A stretch of 64,000 bases of DNA from Pseudomonas cremoricolorata (GCF_000759535.1 NZ_CP009455.1:1798001-1862000), one strand, 5' to 3'. Positions 26,814 to 36,533 are shown, counted from the stretch's first letter. Notes: generated by a model not told the origin, from the sequence alone. Numbers and translations: made by a program.

Positions 26814-28665
26814 CGCTCATCAGCCAGGTGCGGCCCTCTTCCCGGTAGCCATAGCTGGCGCCGTCAAAGCTGTACAAGGCCCGGCTGTAAGACGTGTCCA
26901 ACAGGTTGTCGAGGCTCAGGCGCAGCTTCAGCGCAGGGCTGGCTGACCATTCCCCGCGCAGTCCAAGCACGCCATGGCCGGCGAGGCGCTGGCGGTTGTC
27001 TTCGCCATCGAAGCTGGCGCTGACCGCCTGCCAACTGGCGCCGACGCTGAAGGCATCGAACTGGCGATCAAGGTCCAGGCTCAGGGTGCGGCGGGCGCGG
27101 CGGGCCAAGGTATGCCCGCTGTCGCGGTCGCGCGGGTCGATCAGCGCCAGGCCGAGCTGGCTCTGCCAGGCGCCCCAGCGCTGGTCGAGGCTCAGTTCGA
27201 AACCGTTGATCCGCGCGGCAGCGACGTTCTCGGGTTGCAGGCCGGCGAAGACGATGGCATCGCGCAGCTCGGTGCGGTACAGCGACGCCTCCAGGCGGCT
27301 ATCGCTGCTCAATCGACTGCGCCATTGCAGCTCGACGCTCTTGGAGTGTTCAGGGTCCAGCGTAGGGTTGCTGTAGCCGGGGTAGTAGAGGTCGTTGAAG
27401 GTCGGTGCGCGGAAGCCTTCGCTGTAGGACAGTAGCAGGTCGTTGGCCGGATTCAGCGGCACGCCCAGGCTCGCGCTCCAGCTGGTTTGTCCGCCGTACT
27501 GCTGGTTCTGGTCGCGGCGCACGCCCAGTTCGGTGTTGAAGTGCTCGCCTTCGAAGCGGTGCTGAACGAACGCTGCCCGGTTCCAGCGGCTATCTCGCGC
27601 CAAGCGTTCACTGGCGTGGACACGGTCCTGATAACCGTCGACGCCCGCTGACAGGCTGTGCTGCTCGCTCAGGGTCAGGGTGTTCTGCCAGGTGAGCTGG
27701 TCACGGTAGGTGTTGAACGCCGAGCGCTCGCTGCTGAGCTTGTCGCGGCTTTCGCTGCGGTTCTCGCTGTGGCCCAGCTCCAGGCGGCTGTGCCAGCGTT
27801 CGCTCAGTTGTGCATCGAGGTAGCTGCCCAGGCTGCTGACGGTGAAATCGGTGTACGGCTTCTGCGCCAGGCTGTCGAAGGTGACCGGGTCGAAGCGTCC
27901 GTAAGGGTTGTCGTATTCGCTGCGGCCCTGGCTGTCGAGCAGGTTCAGCCCAGCCTCGAAACGTTCGTTGAAGGTGTGGCTCAGGCTCAGGTTCAGCGAG
28001 CGATTGCGGTACGCCTCGTGGTCAGCGTCGCTGGCGAACGAGGGGCCGGTGGCATCGATGCCGGCGCTCTCATCGAGGCTGGCGCCGAGGTTGAAGCGGG
28101 TGGCGTCGTCACCGCCGGAAAGCCCCAGGCTGCGCTGCCAGGTGTGTTGACTGCCGCCAGCCAGGTGCAGGCGAGGTTGCAGGCCAGGGCCGCTGCTGCG
28201 GCGGGTGAAGATCTGGATCACGCCGCCGATGGCGTCGCTGCCGTACACCGCCGAGCGCGAGCCGCGCAGTACTTCGACCCGTTCGACTTGGTCGATGTCG
28301 AGAAACTGCAGGCCGCTGTCACCGGAGGTCGCGTTGGCGATGCGCACGCCATCGACCAGCACCAGCGCCTGGGCGGTCTTGGTGCCACGTATGAAGATGC
28401 CTGGCACGCTGCTGCGGCCCCCGGTCGGCGCTACCTGCACGCCTGGCACCCGACGCAGCAGGTCGGTGACCCCAGGTGGTTGCAGGCGGTCGATGTCGGC
28501 GCGGGTGAACACCGTGCTGGCGGCGCTGCTGGTGCTGCGCGATTCAACCTGGCGGTTGGCGCTGATCACGACATCGGCCAGCTTGAGTGCTTCGTCTCGA
28601 TCAGGTTCTACGGCAAACAAGGTGCCGGGCAGGCAGAGCAGGGTGGCGAGGGCAGGTCGTTTCAT
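26791..28665 (-). CDS. btuB: TonB-dependent cobalamin receptor BtuB
   Basis: This 624-residue outer-membrane receptor has a signal peptide (MKRPALATLLCLPGTLFA) followed by a TonB-box-like stretch (LADVVISANR). The plug domain contains LLRRVPGVQVAPTGG and the sequence from QVERVEVLRGSRSAVYGSDA. A 22-strand barrel follows. The BtuB-type barrel segment LLLSYSEGFRAPTFNDLYYP is clear. It imports vitamin B12 using TonB energy and pairs with the BtuF-like protein encoded convergently. ATG 28665 is chosen from the signal peptide. I did not find a convincing cobalamin riboswitch in the 160-bp leader, which is instead filled by an inverted repeat element. Confidence 0.92.
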   Translation of the reverse strand: MKRPALATLLCLPGTLFAVEPDRDEALKLADVVISANRQVESRSTSSAASTVFTRADIDRLQPPGVTDLLRRVPGVQVAPTGGRSSVPGIFIRGTKTAQALVLVDGVRIANATSGDSGLQFLDIDQVERVEVLRGSRSAVYGSDAIGGVIQIFTRRSSGPGLQPRLHLAGGSQHTWQRSLGLSGGDDATRFNLGASLDESAGIDATGPSFASDADHEAYRNRSLNLSLSHTFNERFEAGLNLLDSQGRSEYDNPYGRFDPVTFDSLAQKPYTDFTVSSLGSYLDAQLSERWHSRLELGHSENRSESRDKLSSERSAFNTYRDQLTWQNTLTLSEQHSLSAGVDGYQDRVHASERLARDSRWNRAAFVQHRFEGEHFNTELGVRRDQNQQYGGQTSWSASLGVPLNPANDLLLSYSEGFRAPTFNDLYYPGYSNPTLDPEHSKSVELQWRSRLSSDSRLEASLYRTELRDAIVFAGLQPENVAAARINGFELSLDQRWGAWQSQLGLALIDPRDRDSGHTLARRARRTLSLDLDRQFDAFSVGASWQAVSASFDGEDNRQRLAGHGVLGLRGEWSASPALKLRLSLDNLLDTSYSRALYSFDGASYGYREEGRTWLMSVTWTPAL

Positions 28666-28679
28666 AAGGGTACCGTTTA

Positions 28680-28821
28680 GGAGCGACCGGCCGGCGCTCC
28701 GGGAAAGTCGCGATGGCCGGCAACGCCGGCCCAAGCCAGGCGACCCTGCGTCTCCTGGGGGATTGAATCGCGGACACTGGGCCGGCTTTGCCGGCCTTTC
28801 GCGACTCGCGTCGCTCCTACA
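28680..28821. repeat. Inverted pair of REP-like elements (REPIN-like) between dxs and btuB
   Basis: The left end GGAGCGACCGGCCGG...GTCGCGATGGCCGGCAACGCC reappears inverted at the right end as GGCCGGCTTTGCCGGCC...GCGACTCGCGTCGCTCCTACA. Two complex hairpins thus flank a GC-rich core of about 45 bases. The TGTAGGAGCG end is the same as in the 60344-60370 palindrome. It resembles the dispersed REP/REPIN repeats of P. putida and fills the intergenic space completely. Confidence 0.7.
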
Positions 28822-28824
28822 GGG

Positions 28825-30738
28825 TTATGACAGGCCCAGCCTGGCCATACGGGCTTCAATCGACGCCTTGATCCCTGCGGCATCCAGGCCGCACTCAGTC
28901 AGCATCTGCGCAGGTTTGGCGTGTTCGACGTAAACGTCAGGCAGGCCCAGCTGCAACAACGGCTTGACCACCGCCTCGCGTGCGAGGCACTCGCCGACCG
29001 CCGAGCCGGCACCGCCCATGATGGCGTTTTCCTCGATGGTGACCAGCAACTCATGGGAGGCGGCCAGCGCCAGCACCAGGGCTTCATCCAGCGGCTTGAC
29101 GAAACGCATGTCGACCACCGTGGCGCCGAGCGTCTCGGCGACGGTGAGCGCTTCGGCCAGTTGCACGCCGAACACCATCAGGGCGACCTTGCTGCCCTGG
29201 CGGCGAATCACACCCTTGCCGATGTCCAGCGGCTGCAGTTCGGCGCTGATCGGCGCGTTCGGCCCGGTGCCGCGTGGATAGCGCACCGCTGCCGGACCGT
29301 CGTACAGGTGGCCGGTGGTGAGCATCGCGCGCAGTTCGTTTTCGTCGCTTGGGGTCATCACCAGCATGCCGGGGATGCAGCGCAGGTACGACAGATCGAA
29401 GCTGCCGGCGTGGGTCGGGCCGTCTTCGCCAACCAGCCCGGCGCGGTCGATGGCGAATAGCACATCGAGGTTCTGCACCGCGACGTCGTGAATCAGCTGA
29501 TCGTAAGCGCGCTGGAGGAAGGTCGAATAGATCGCCACCACCGGCTTGGCGCCTTCACAGGCCATGCCGGCGGCGAAGGTGACCGCGTGCTGCTCGGCGA
29601 TCGCCACGTCGAAGTAGCGCTCAGGGTACTGCTCGCTGAAGGCCACCAGGTCGGAGCCTTCCTTCATCGCCGGGGTGATGCCGACCAGGCGCGGGTCAGC
29701 TGCGGCCATGTCGCACAGCCACTGGCCGAACACGCTGGAATACTTCGGCCCGCTGACCGTTTTCGGTGCGGCCGGCTTAGGCGCGGCCGGCTTGTCCAGC
29801 GGTTCGAGCTTGGTGATGGCGTGGTAGACGATCGGGTCGACTTCGGCTGGGGCGAAGCCCTTGCCCTTCTTGGTGACCACGTGGAGGAACTGCGGGCCCT
29901 TGAGGTCGCGCATGTTGCGCAGCGTGGCGATCAGCGTCGGCAGGTCGTGGCCGTCGATGGGGCCGATGTAGTTCCAGCCCAGCTCTTCGAACAGCGTGCC
30001 GGGCACCAGCATGCCCTTGGCATACTCCTCGGTGCGGCGGGCGATTTCCCAGGCGCCAGGCAGGCGCGACAGCACTTTCTTGCTGCCCTCGCGCATGCTC
30101 GCGTAGGTGCGGCTGGAGAGAATCTTGGCCAGGTAGTTGGACAGGCCGCCGACGTTGCGCGAAATCGACATGTCGTTGTCGTTGAGGATCACCAGCATGT
30201 CGGCGTCGACTTCCTGGGCGTGGTTCAACGCTTCGAAGGCCATGCCGGCGGTCAGCGCGCCGTCGCCGATCACGGCGATGGACTTGCGCGGGTCGTCCTG
30301 CAGGCGGGCGGCGATGGCCATGCCCAGCGCGGCACTGATCGAGGTGCTCGAATGACCGACGCCAAAGGTGTCGTAGGCGCTTTCCGCACGGCGCGGGAAG
30401 GCGGCGATGCCGTCCTTCTGGCGCAGGCTGAGCATGCGCTCGCGGCGACCGGTGAGGATCTTGTGCGGATAGGCCTGGTGACCGACGTCCCACACCAGCC
30501 GATCATCGGGGGTATTGAAGACGTAATGCAGGGCGATGGTCAGTTCGATGACGCCCAGGCCCGCACCGAAGTGACCGCCGGTCTGGCCCACGGTATAGAG
30601 CAGTTCCTGGCGCAACTCGTCGGCCAGGGTCTCCAGGTCGGCTTCGGCCAGGCGGCGCAAGCCGGCGGGCGTGTCGGCGCGGTCGAGCAACGGCGTGACC
30701 GGGCGTTCGCGGGGAATCTCTTGAAACGTCGTGGGCAT
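28825..30738 (-). CDS. dxs: 1-deoxy-D-xylulose-5-phosphate synthase
   Basis: Dxs makes DXP from pyruvate and glyceraldehyde 3-phosphate with thiamine diphosphate, the entry step of the MEP isoprenoid pathway. The 637-residue protein has the N-terminal [20 protein letters not shown], the ThDP motif [15 protein letters not shown] and, in the pyrimidine domain, the catalytic Glu in [14 protein letters not shown]. The C-terminal transketolase domain is complete. It is downstream of ispA on the same strand with a 165-base spacer. Confidence 0.97.
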   Translation of the reverse strand: MPTTFQEIPRERPVTPLLDRADTPAGLRRLAEADLETLADELRQELLYTVGQTGGHFGAGLGVIELTIALHYVFNTPDDRLVWDVGHQAYPHKILTGRRERMLSLRQKDGIAAFPRRAESAYDTFGVGHSSTSISAALGMAIAARLQDDPRKSIAVIGDGALTAGMAFEALNHAQEVDADMLVILNDNDMSISRNVGGLSNYLAKILSSRTYASMREGSKKVLSRLPGAWEIARRTEEYAKGMLVPGTLFEELGWNYIGPIDGHDLPTLIATLRNMRDLKGPQFLHVVTKKGKGFAPAEVDPIVYHAITKLEPLDKPAAPKPAAPKTVSGPKYSSVFGQWLCDMAAADPRLVGITPAMKEGSDLVAFSEQYPERYFDVAIAEQHAVTFAAGMACEGAKPVVAIYSTFLQRAYDQLIHDVAVQNLDVLFAIDRAGLVGEDGPTHAGSFDLSYLRCIPGMLVMTPSDENELRAMLTTGHLYDGPAAVRYPRGTGPNAPISAELQPLDIGKGVIRRQGSKVALMVFGVQLAEALTVAETLGATVVDMRFVKPLDEALVLALAASHELLVTIEENAIMGGAGSAVGECLAREAVVKPLLQLGLPDVYVEHAKPAQMLTECGLDAAGIKASIEARMARLGLS

Positions 30739-30903
30739 CAGGCGAGTCGTTATAGGTTTGAAGACGCGGCAGTTTACCCCATTGAGGGAAAAGCTGCCCC
30801 CTGCACTGGGCGGCGCCAGGTTGAGCGAAATCGCGGGTATCGGCTGAAGGTCAGCGACGACCGAGGTCGGCCGGGCTAGACCTGCGCAATGGTCAGAAAC
30901 GCT

Positions 30904-31791
30904 TCAGTGGCGGCGTTCGACGATATAGCGGGCCAAGGCGCGCAAGGGCTCGGCGCTTTCACCGAACCCTTGCACTGCGACCAGCGCCTGGTCGCGCAGT
31001 TCGATCGCATAGGCCTTGGCGGCCTCCAGCCCGAGCAATGCCGGGTAGGTGGGTTTGTCACGGGCGATGTCAGCGCCCTGGCGCTTGCCCAGGGTGGCGG
31101 TATCGCTTTCCACATCGAGGATGTCGTCCTGCACCTGGAACGCCAGGCCCACCGCCCGGGCGTACACCTGCAATGCCTGCAGGCGTTGCTCGTCGGCCTG
31201 GCCGCTGGCCAGGGCGCCGAGGCGCACGCTGGCTTCGATCAGGGCGCCGGTCTTGTGCCGGTGCATGAACTCCAGGGCCTGTTGGTCGAGTTTCACACCC
31301 ACCGAACCGAGGTCGATGGCCTGACCGCCGACCATCCCGGCAGGGCCCGCTGCGGCCGACAGGGCCTGCACCATGCGCAGGCGAATGCTGTCGCTCTGCG
31401 GGCTCAGGCGCGGGTCGAGCAACGCGCCGAACGCCAGGCTTTGCAGGCCGTCGCCGGCGAGAATCGCGCAGGCTTCATCGAAGGCCTTGTGGGTGGTGGG
31501 CTGGCCGCGGCGCAGGTCGTCGTCGTCCATGGCCGGCAGATCGTCATGCACCAGCGAATAGGCGTGGATCAGCTCGACCGCGCAGGCCGCACCGTTGGCC
31601 AGTTCGGCGGGCGCGTCCAATGCTTCGCAGGCCGCATAGGCGAGCAGCGGGCGGACCCGTTTGCCACCATTCATGACGCTGTAGCGCATCGCTGCGTAAA
31701 GCCGTTCCAGCTCAGGCGCCGGGGCCTGGAACAGCGGTTCGAGGGCCGCGTCGACGCGCGCCTGGCTGCTGGCCTGGTAGGCGCCAATCAT
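30904..31791 (-). CDS. ispA: Farnesyl diphosphate synthase
   Basis: IspA condenses isopentenyl and dimethylallyl/geranyl diphosphates to farnesyl diphosphate for quinones and undecaprenyl carriers. The 295-residue protein has the first Asp-rich motif in [16 protein letters not shown] and the second in [12 protein letters not shown], with GGKRVRPLL near the N-terminus. Its ATG at 31791 overlaps the xseB stop (ATGA), so the two are translationally coupled. Confidence 0.97.
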   Translation of the reverse strand: MIGAYQASSQARVDAALEPLFQAPAPELERLYAAMRYSVMNGGKRVRPLLAYAACEALDAPAELANGAACAVELIHAYSLVHDDLPAMDDDDLRRGQPTTHKAFDEACAILAGDGLQSLAFGALLDPRLSPQSDSIRLRMVQALSAAAGPAGMVGGQAIDLGSVGVKLDQQALEFMHRHKTGALIEASVRLGALASGQADEQRLQALQVYARAVGLAFQVQDDILDVESDTATLGKRQGADIARDKPTYPALLGLEAAKAYAIELRDQALVAVQGFGESAEPLRALARYIVERRH

Positions 31792-32030
31792 GCTTCGGGC
31801 TCCGGGTCGAACGGCTGCTCCCTGAGCTGACCGTCGCGCTCCAGCAGAATCTGCACTTTCTGCTCGGCCTGGGCGAGGGCGCCCTGGCAATCGCGGGTCA
31901 GGCTGATGCCGTGTTCGAAGGCGGCCAGCGAGTCTTCCAGCGACAGCTCCCCATTCTCCAAGCGCTCGACCACAGCTTGAAGCTCCGCGAGGGATTGTTC
32001 GAAATCGATAGGGGTTTTCTTGCGGGCCAT
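31788..32030 (-). CDS. xseB: Exodeoxyribonuclease VII small subunit
   Basis: XseB is the small subunit of a processive single-strand exonuclease. The 80-residue helical protein has the family pattern [20 protein letters not shown] followed by [15 protein letters not shown]. It is upstream of and overlapping ispA; xseB-ispA-dxs is the conserved order. Confidence 0.95.
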   Translation of the reverse strand: MARKKTPIDFEQSLAELQAVVERLENGELSLEDSLAAFEHGISLTRDCQGALAQAEQKVQILLERDGQLREQPFDPEPEA

Positions 32031-32273
32031 GGCGCTGGTCTCGGTGGCGTATATAACGCGGCGACGTTAGCAGAGCGGGACAGGGGTAGCAAATGGCTAC
32101 GCGCTTACGTCTTGTTGCACTTTCCTTAGGGTCGATGGCCGATTTCCTCTTGATTTCAGGAAATTCCTTTCATTGTGAGCCCTGATGCCCTCTGCCATAC
32201 TCGCCGCGCTCTGGCACAGGCCCCGGCACGGGTTTGCCAGTTATTTCTTCTCTATCGCGTAACGGACTGCGTC

Positions 32274-33677
32274 GTGAGCTTCCTTTCGATCGAATTCGGC
32301 CTGTGTTTTCTGCTGTTGTTCGTGGCCTACTGGGGCCTGGGCGCTTGGCCGAAGTGGCAAAACCTGCTGCTGCTGGGCGCCAGCTACGGGTTGGTCGCAA
32401 GCTTCGGGCTGACCTCGCTGTACACCCTGCTGGGCTACACCGTGCTGGTGTATCTGTTGGGGCTGCTGGCCGGGCGTTACCCGGGACGCTGGTTCAATCC
32501 GCTGTTGTTGCTGAGCCTGGTGCTCGGCGCGTTCTATCTGTTCAAGTACCAGACCTTCCTGGTCGAAGGCGCGCAGGCCGCGTTCGCCGACCTGGGCGTG
32601 CATCTGTCGTTGCCGGTGCTGCAATTGCTGGTTCCGATCGGCTTGTCGTTCTATGCCTTTCATTCGGTCAGTTACCTGGTGTCGATCCACCGCAGCGAGA
32701 TGAAGCCTGCGGCGCCCCAGGACCTGGCGTTGTACCTGGCGTTCTTCCCCTGCGTGGTGGCGGGGCCGGTGAACCGCGCCGATCACCTGCTCGGGCAACT
32801 CCGCGGCAGCGAGCGACGAGAGGTCCTCGAACCGCAGCGGGCCCTCGGGCTGGTGGCGCTGGCGGTGTTCAAGCTGTTCTTCTGCAGTGCCTGGCTGGGT
32901 AGCCTGTGGGTCGACCCGGTGTTCGCCACGCCCGGCAGCTTCGGCGCCGAGCAGATTCTGCTCAGCGTGTATGCCTACAGCTTCCTCATCTACTTCAACT
33001 TCAGCGGCTACACCGACCTGGTCACCGGCATCGCGCTGCTGCTCGGCTTTCGCCTGCCGGCGAACTTCAACGCACCCTACACCGCGCACAACCTCAAGGA
33101 ATTCTGGGAACGCTGGCACATCAGCCTGTCGCGCTTCATTCGTGACTACGTGTACATCCCGCTGGGCGGCAACCGTAAAGGCGCCCTTCGCGGCAACCTG
33201 AACATGCTGGTGGCGATGCTGGTTTCAGGCCTGTGGCACGGCGCGAGCCTCAATTTCATCGTCTGGGGCGCACTGCATGGTGTGGGCCTGGCGCTGTTCA
33301 AGCTGTTTCGCCAGGAGGTCTGGGGCTTTGCCCGCATGCCCGGCGCGGCGCTGCTGGCGCGCTTGCTGACCTTCCACTACGTGGCCCTGGCCTGGGTGTT
33401 CTTCCGCTGCGCAACGCTGGACGATGCGTGGGACATGCTCAGTGGCCTGGGCGGCCTGAGCCTGGCCGGCCTGCACTCGAGCAGCGGCGCGCTGATTCTG
33501 GCCTTCCTGCTGTTCGTCGCCACCTATCCGCAGTGGCTGGCGATGCTGCGCCAGGGTTTTGCCGCCAGTCAGCGCCTGCCGTGGCAGCTGTATCCATTGC
33601 CATTGACGCTGTTCATCGCGCTGGTGATTTTCGCCTCGCAATCGGGTGTGCCGGGGTTCATCTATGCCAGTTTCTGA
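32274..33677 (+). CDS. MBOAT-family O-acyltransferase (AlgI-like)
   Basis: I read GTG 32274, giving 467 residues and a normal N-terminus (MSFLSIEFGLCFLLL). It is a polytopic inner-membrane protein with the MBOAT pattern FVAYWGLG, then PIGLSFYAFHSVSYLV, YFNFSGYTDLVTGIALLLGF, FWERWHISLSRFIRDYVYIP and the catalytic His322 in LWHGASLNFIVWG. AlgI-type MBOATs move acetyl groups from the cytosol across the membrane for transfer to extracellular glycans. The next two genes encode SGNH esterase/transferase-like proteins, so the three probably form an O-acetylation unit. The acceptor is unknown; alginate genes are not nearby. Confidence 0.9.
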   Translation: MSFLSIEFGLCFLLLFVAYWGLGAWPKWQNLLLLGASYGLVASFGLTSLYTLLGYTVLVYLLGLLAGRYPGRWFNPLLLLSLVLGAFYLFKYQTFLVEGAQAAFADLGVHLSLPVLQLLVPIGLSFYAFHSVSYLVSIHRSEMKPAAPQDLALYLAFFPCVVAGPVNRADHLLGQLRGSERREVLEPQRALGLVALAVFKLFFCSAWLGSLWVDPVFATPGSFGAEQILLSVYAYSFLIYFNFSGYTDLVTGIALLLGFRLPANFNAPYTAHNLKEFWERWHISLSRFIRDYVYIPLGGNRKGALRGNLNMLVAMLVSGLWHGASLNFIVWGALHGVGLALFKLFRQEVWGFARMPGAALLARLLTFHYVALAWVFFRCATLDDAWDMLSGLGGLSLAGLHSSSGALILAFLLFVATYPQWLAMLRQGFAASQRLPWQLYPLPLTLFIALVIFASQSGVPGFIYASF

Positions 33678-34725
33678 CGCGCCGCAGAGCACGTTCGGCG
33701 TCGCCCGTACGCTGTACGCCATGCTGGTGGTCAGCGTGCTGTTGTGCTGGCTGAATCAGGATTCGATCAAGCTCTATTGCCAGCAGAAATACCATCAGAG
33801 CTGCGAAGTGCCGGTGTTGGGCGGCTGGTCGCTGTGGCGCCTGGGCGCGGATCTGAGCACCGCGCTGGGTGAAGGCCGCGACAGTTTCCTCGCCAGCCTG
33901 AGCGACCGCGAGCAGCAGGCCGATCAGCCGCCAACCGTGAACCTGCCTGCCACCGCGCCGGTGGTCACGGTGGATGTCAGCACCGCGCCGGCGCCACAAC
34001 CGCCGCTGCCGGTGCAGCCGGCCGCACCCGCAGCGCCGTCAGCGCTGTCCAGCGACCGGCCTGTACTGGCGACCCTGGCCGAGGGCGATGAAGTGTTTCT
34101 GGTCGGCGACTCGCTGATGCAAGGCGTCGCGCCGCACCTGGCCAACAGCCTGTTGCGCCGGCACAAGGTGCGCACCGTCAACCTCAGCCGGCAAAGCACC
34201 GGGCTGTCGTATCCGGGCTTCTTCAACTGGCCGCGTACCGTCGCTGACACCTTGGCGCAACATCCGCACATCCGCCTGATGGTGGTGTTTCTCGGCGCCA
34301 ACGATCCGTGGGACATGCCGCAAGGCAAGGGCAAGCCGTTCGTGTACTTCAAGTCGCCGCTGTGGGAACAGACCTACCGCGCGCGCATCGACGCCATGCT
34401 GCAGTCTGCGCGCGACCACCATGTGCAAGTGATCTGGGTCGGCCCGCCGAACATGAACACGCCCCGTCTGTCTCAGGCCATGGCCTACTTGAGCGAGCTG
34501 TACCAGCAGCAGACCGAGCAGTACGGCCAGCACTACGTTTCCGCCAACCCGTTCCTCGGCTACACCGACGAGCAGTTCGCCGCCAGCGTGCCTGGCGCCG
34601 ACGGTACCCAGGTCAAGGTGCGCGGCGACGACGGCATTCACTTCACCATCACTGGACAAAAAATGATCGCCAGCCAGCTCATGGCCCTGATCGGTTTTTC
34701 CGGCCTGACCGTTACAGGACACTGA
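33664..34725 (+). CDS. Membrane-anchored SGNH/GDSL (DUF459) protein
   Basis: The protein has 353 residues from ATG 33664, overlapping the MBOAT stop by 14 bases. One N-terminal membrane helix (about 16-31, TLYAMLVVSVLLCWL) is followed by a Pro/Ala-rich linker (about 80-135) that would span the periplasm. The SGNH domain has the nucleophile Ser150 in GDSLMQG, the Asn in FLGANDPWDM and the Asp323-x2-His326 pair in GDDGIHFT. By family it should be an acyl-ester hydrolase or acetyltransferase acting on a glycan, receiving acetyl from the MBOAT. Confidence 0.87.
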   Translation: MPVSDAPQSTFGVARTLYAMLVVSVLLCWLNQDSIKLYCQQKYHQSCEVPVLGGWSLWRLGADLSTALGEGRDSFLASLSDREQQADQPPTVNLPATAPVVTVDVSTAPAPQPPLPVQPAAPAAPSALSSDRPVLATLAEGDEVFLVGDSLMQGVAPHLANSLLRRHKVRTVNLSRQSTGLSYPGFFNWPRTVADTLAQHPHIRLMVVFLGANDPWDMPQGKGKPFVYFKSPLWEQTYRARIDAMLQSARDHHVQVIWVGPPNMNTPRLSQAMAYLSELYQQQTEQYGQHYVSANPFLGYTDEQFAASVPGADGTQVKVRGDDGIHFTITGQKMIASQLMALIGFSGLTVTGH

Positions 34726-34726
34726 C

Positions 34727-35920
34727 ATGCGCCCATGGCTTCACCTCGCCGCCGCGGCGCTGATCTTCAGTGCCACACCGGGCTGTAGCGCCGACGCCGG
34801 CGAACACGCCAAGCCGGCGCCGAACCTCGCACCGGTCGCCGCCGTGCCCGCTGCACCACGAACGCCGGCGGCGGTATTGGCCGGCAAACTGCGCGCGGCC
34901 AATCGGGCGGGTGTACATATCGTGCAGTTGGGCGATTCGCACACCGCCGCCGACCTGTTCAGCGGCGAGCTGCGCCAGTTGTTGCAGGCGCGCTACGGCG
35001 ACGGTGGCATCGGCCTGGTGCCGGCCAGTGCGGTGCCGGGCATCCGCAGCGACCGGCTGATCATCAACAGCAGCGCTCGTCAGTGGCAGTTGGTGTCGGC
35101 GCGCAACGAGCAGAGCGAGCAGTTCCCGCTGGGCGGGTATCTCTCGTTGCCATTGGCGGCGCGTTCGACAGTGAGCCTGCAAGCGCGGGGCGATGACAGC
35201 CGGCGCTACCAGGTTTCGGCGCTGTACCGTGCCGACGTCGATACCAGCCTCAGTGCCAGCGCTGGCCAGCGCGTCGCGTTGCCCGCCACGCAAGGGCAAT
35301 GGCGCTTGAGCCCGGCCTTGGACAATGTCGGATTACCGACACAACTGAACGTCAGCGCGAGCCCGGGCCTGGCCCTGGGCGGCTGGTACGTGCAGGGCCG
35401 CAAGAACGCCGGCGTCACCTACTCATCGTTGGGCATCAACGGAGCGCGGCTGGAGGTAGTCGACAAATGGCAAGCTGGCTGGCAAGACACCCTCAAGGCA
35501 CTGCGCCCCGACCTGATCATCCTCGCCTACGGCACCAATGAAGCCTTCGATGACACCCTGGACCTGGCGTTATATCAGAGCCAGATGGACGCGACGCTGA
35601 CCCGCCTGCATCGTGACCTGCCAGGCGCCGCGATTCTGCTGGTCGGCCCGCCAGACTCGATCAAGCAACGCCGCGCCGTCAGCTGTGCCGCCCGCCAGCC
35701 GCAACCGCTGGCGGCAGTGGTGCGGATTCAACGTCAGCTGGCGCGCAAGCATCAGGCGCTGTTCTGGGACTGGCAGGCCTACATGGGCGGCCCTTGCTCG
35801 ATCGCCCGTTGGCAAGCCCAGGGCCTGGCCCGACCCGATCTCGTCCACCTGAGCGCCGACGGCTACCGCCAGAGTGCTCAGGGTTTGTACGACTTCCTCA
35901 AGCAACAACTGAAGCTGTAA
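34727..35920 (+). CDS. Second SGNH/GDSL-like esterase, exported
   Basis: This 397-residue protein starts one base after the previous stop. The N-terminus is a signal sequence (LHLAAAALIFSATPGC); the Cys could be a weak lipobox. The SGNH signatures are LGDSHTAADLF with Ser71, the block-III segment ILAYGTNEAFD with Asn, and the C-terminal Asp371-x2-His374 (DLVHLSADGY). The insertion of about 150 residues after block I looks like a beta-rich carbohydrate-binding part (LSLPLAARSTVSLQARG). Together with the DUF459 protein it gives the cluster two different periplasmic SGNH proteins, reminiscent of alginate AlgJ/AlgX plus AlgI. Confidence 0.83.
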   Translation: MRPWLHLAAAALIFSATPGCSADAGEHAKPAPNLAPVAAVPAAPRTPAAVLAGKLRAANRAGVHIVQLGDSHTAADLFSGELRQLLQARYGDGGIGLVPASAVPGIRSDRLIINSSARQWQLVSARNEQSEQFPLGGYLSLPLAARSTVSLQARGDDSRRYQVSALYRADVDTSLSASAGQRVALPATQGQWRLSPALDNVGLPTQLNVSASPGLALGGWYVQGRKNAGVTYSSLGINGARLEVVDKWQAGWQDTLKALRPDLIILAYGTNEAFDDTLDLALYQSQMDATLTRLHRDLPGAAILLVGPPDSIKQRRAVSCAARQPQPLAAVVRIQRQLARKHQALFWDWQAYMGGPCSIARWQAQGLARPDLVHLSADGYRQSAQGLYDFLKQQLKL

Positions 35921-35925
35921 CGCAG

Positions 35926-35951
35926 CCCGGCACGTCGATCGACGTGCCGGG
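35926..35951. terminator. Perfect 26-bp palindrome after the O-acetylation cluster
   Basis: CCCGGCACGTCGA is followed directly by its exact complement TCGACGTGCCGGG, five bases after the stop codon at 35920. It has no T run, so it is a likely transcript-end hairpin rather than a textbook terminator. Confidence 0.65.
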
Positions 35952-35999
35952 TATCCGTGCAGGGTTCAATGCTGACGCCTGGTTTTGGCGCGAGGGCGA

Positions 36000-36533
36000 T
36001 CAGCCGTTGAAGATCGCGTTGAGGCGCGCGCACCAGATCTCAGCCTGTTTGCGGCTCATCGGGAATCTCATCACGGGCTCATGAATATCGGCGGTCTGCA
36101 ACGCGATGGCATAGTCCTTGACCTCAGTGACGCGCTCGAAGTTGGGCACGCTCATGCCATTGGAATTGATCTGCCGGGTGCCGCCGCCCATCTGGGTTCT
36201 TTCGACTTCGCGGAAGGTGATGTCCCAGCGCAGTACCCACGAGAAGTCATAGATCTGCGACTCGCCGCGCGCCACGTTGCAGACCGCAAACTTGCGGTTC
36301 TGCCGATCGAATACCATGAAGATGGGGCTGGGATAGCCCAGCAGAAGACCCGTGTCCAGCGCCAGGCCTTCACGTGCGTTCAGGTCCGCCACCAGCTTCT
36401 TCGAGTTCAACTGCAGCTTTGCCAGAAATCTGAAGGCCAGGGTGAATACACCCACGGCGATCAGCCAGTAGAGGGCAGTCGAGCTGGTCAGCTTGCCCCA
36501 GAAACTCAAACGGTCCATCGAGGCCGGACCCAT
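36000..36533 (-). CDS. Hypothetical membrane-anchored protein
   Basis: I read 177 residues from ATG 36533, which has AGGGA about 10 bases upstream; ATG 36518 is an alternative. One hydrophobic helix (about 15-37, SSTALYWLIAVGVFTLAFRFL) is followed by a soluble domain with LLLGYPSPIFMVFDRQNRKF and ARGESQIYDFSWVLRWDITF. It looks like a bacterial PH-like or membrane-proximal sensor fold, but I cannot name a family. It is an orphan flanked by a hairpin and by gene-free sequence. Confidence 0.6.
   Translation of the reverse strand: MGPASMDRLSFWGKLTSSTALYWLIAVGVFTLAFRFLAKLQLNSKKLVADLNAREGLALDTGLLLGYPSPIFMVFDRQNRKFAVCNVARGESQIYDFSWVLRWDITFREVERTQMGGGTRQINSNGMSVPNFERVTEVKDYAIALQTADIHEPVMRFPMSRKQAEIWCARLNAIFNG

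Noticed and set aside
28720..28770. B12-box-like sequence AAGCCAGGCGACC
   Set aside because: It lies on the plus strand, opposite to btuB, lacks the conserved riboswitch core in order and sits within the REP-like inverted repeat.
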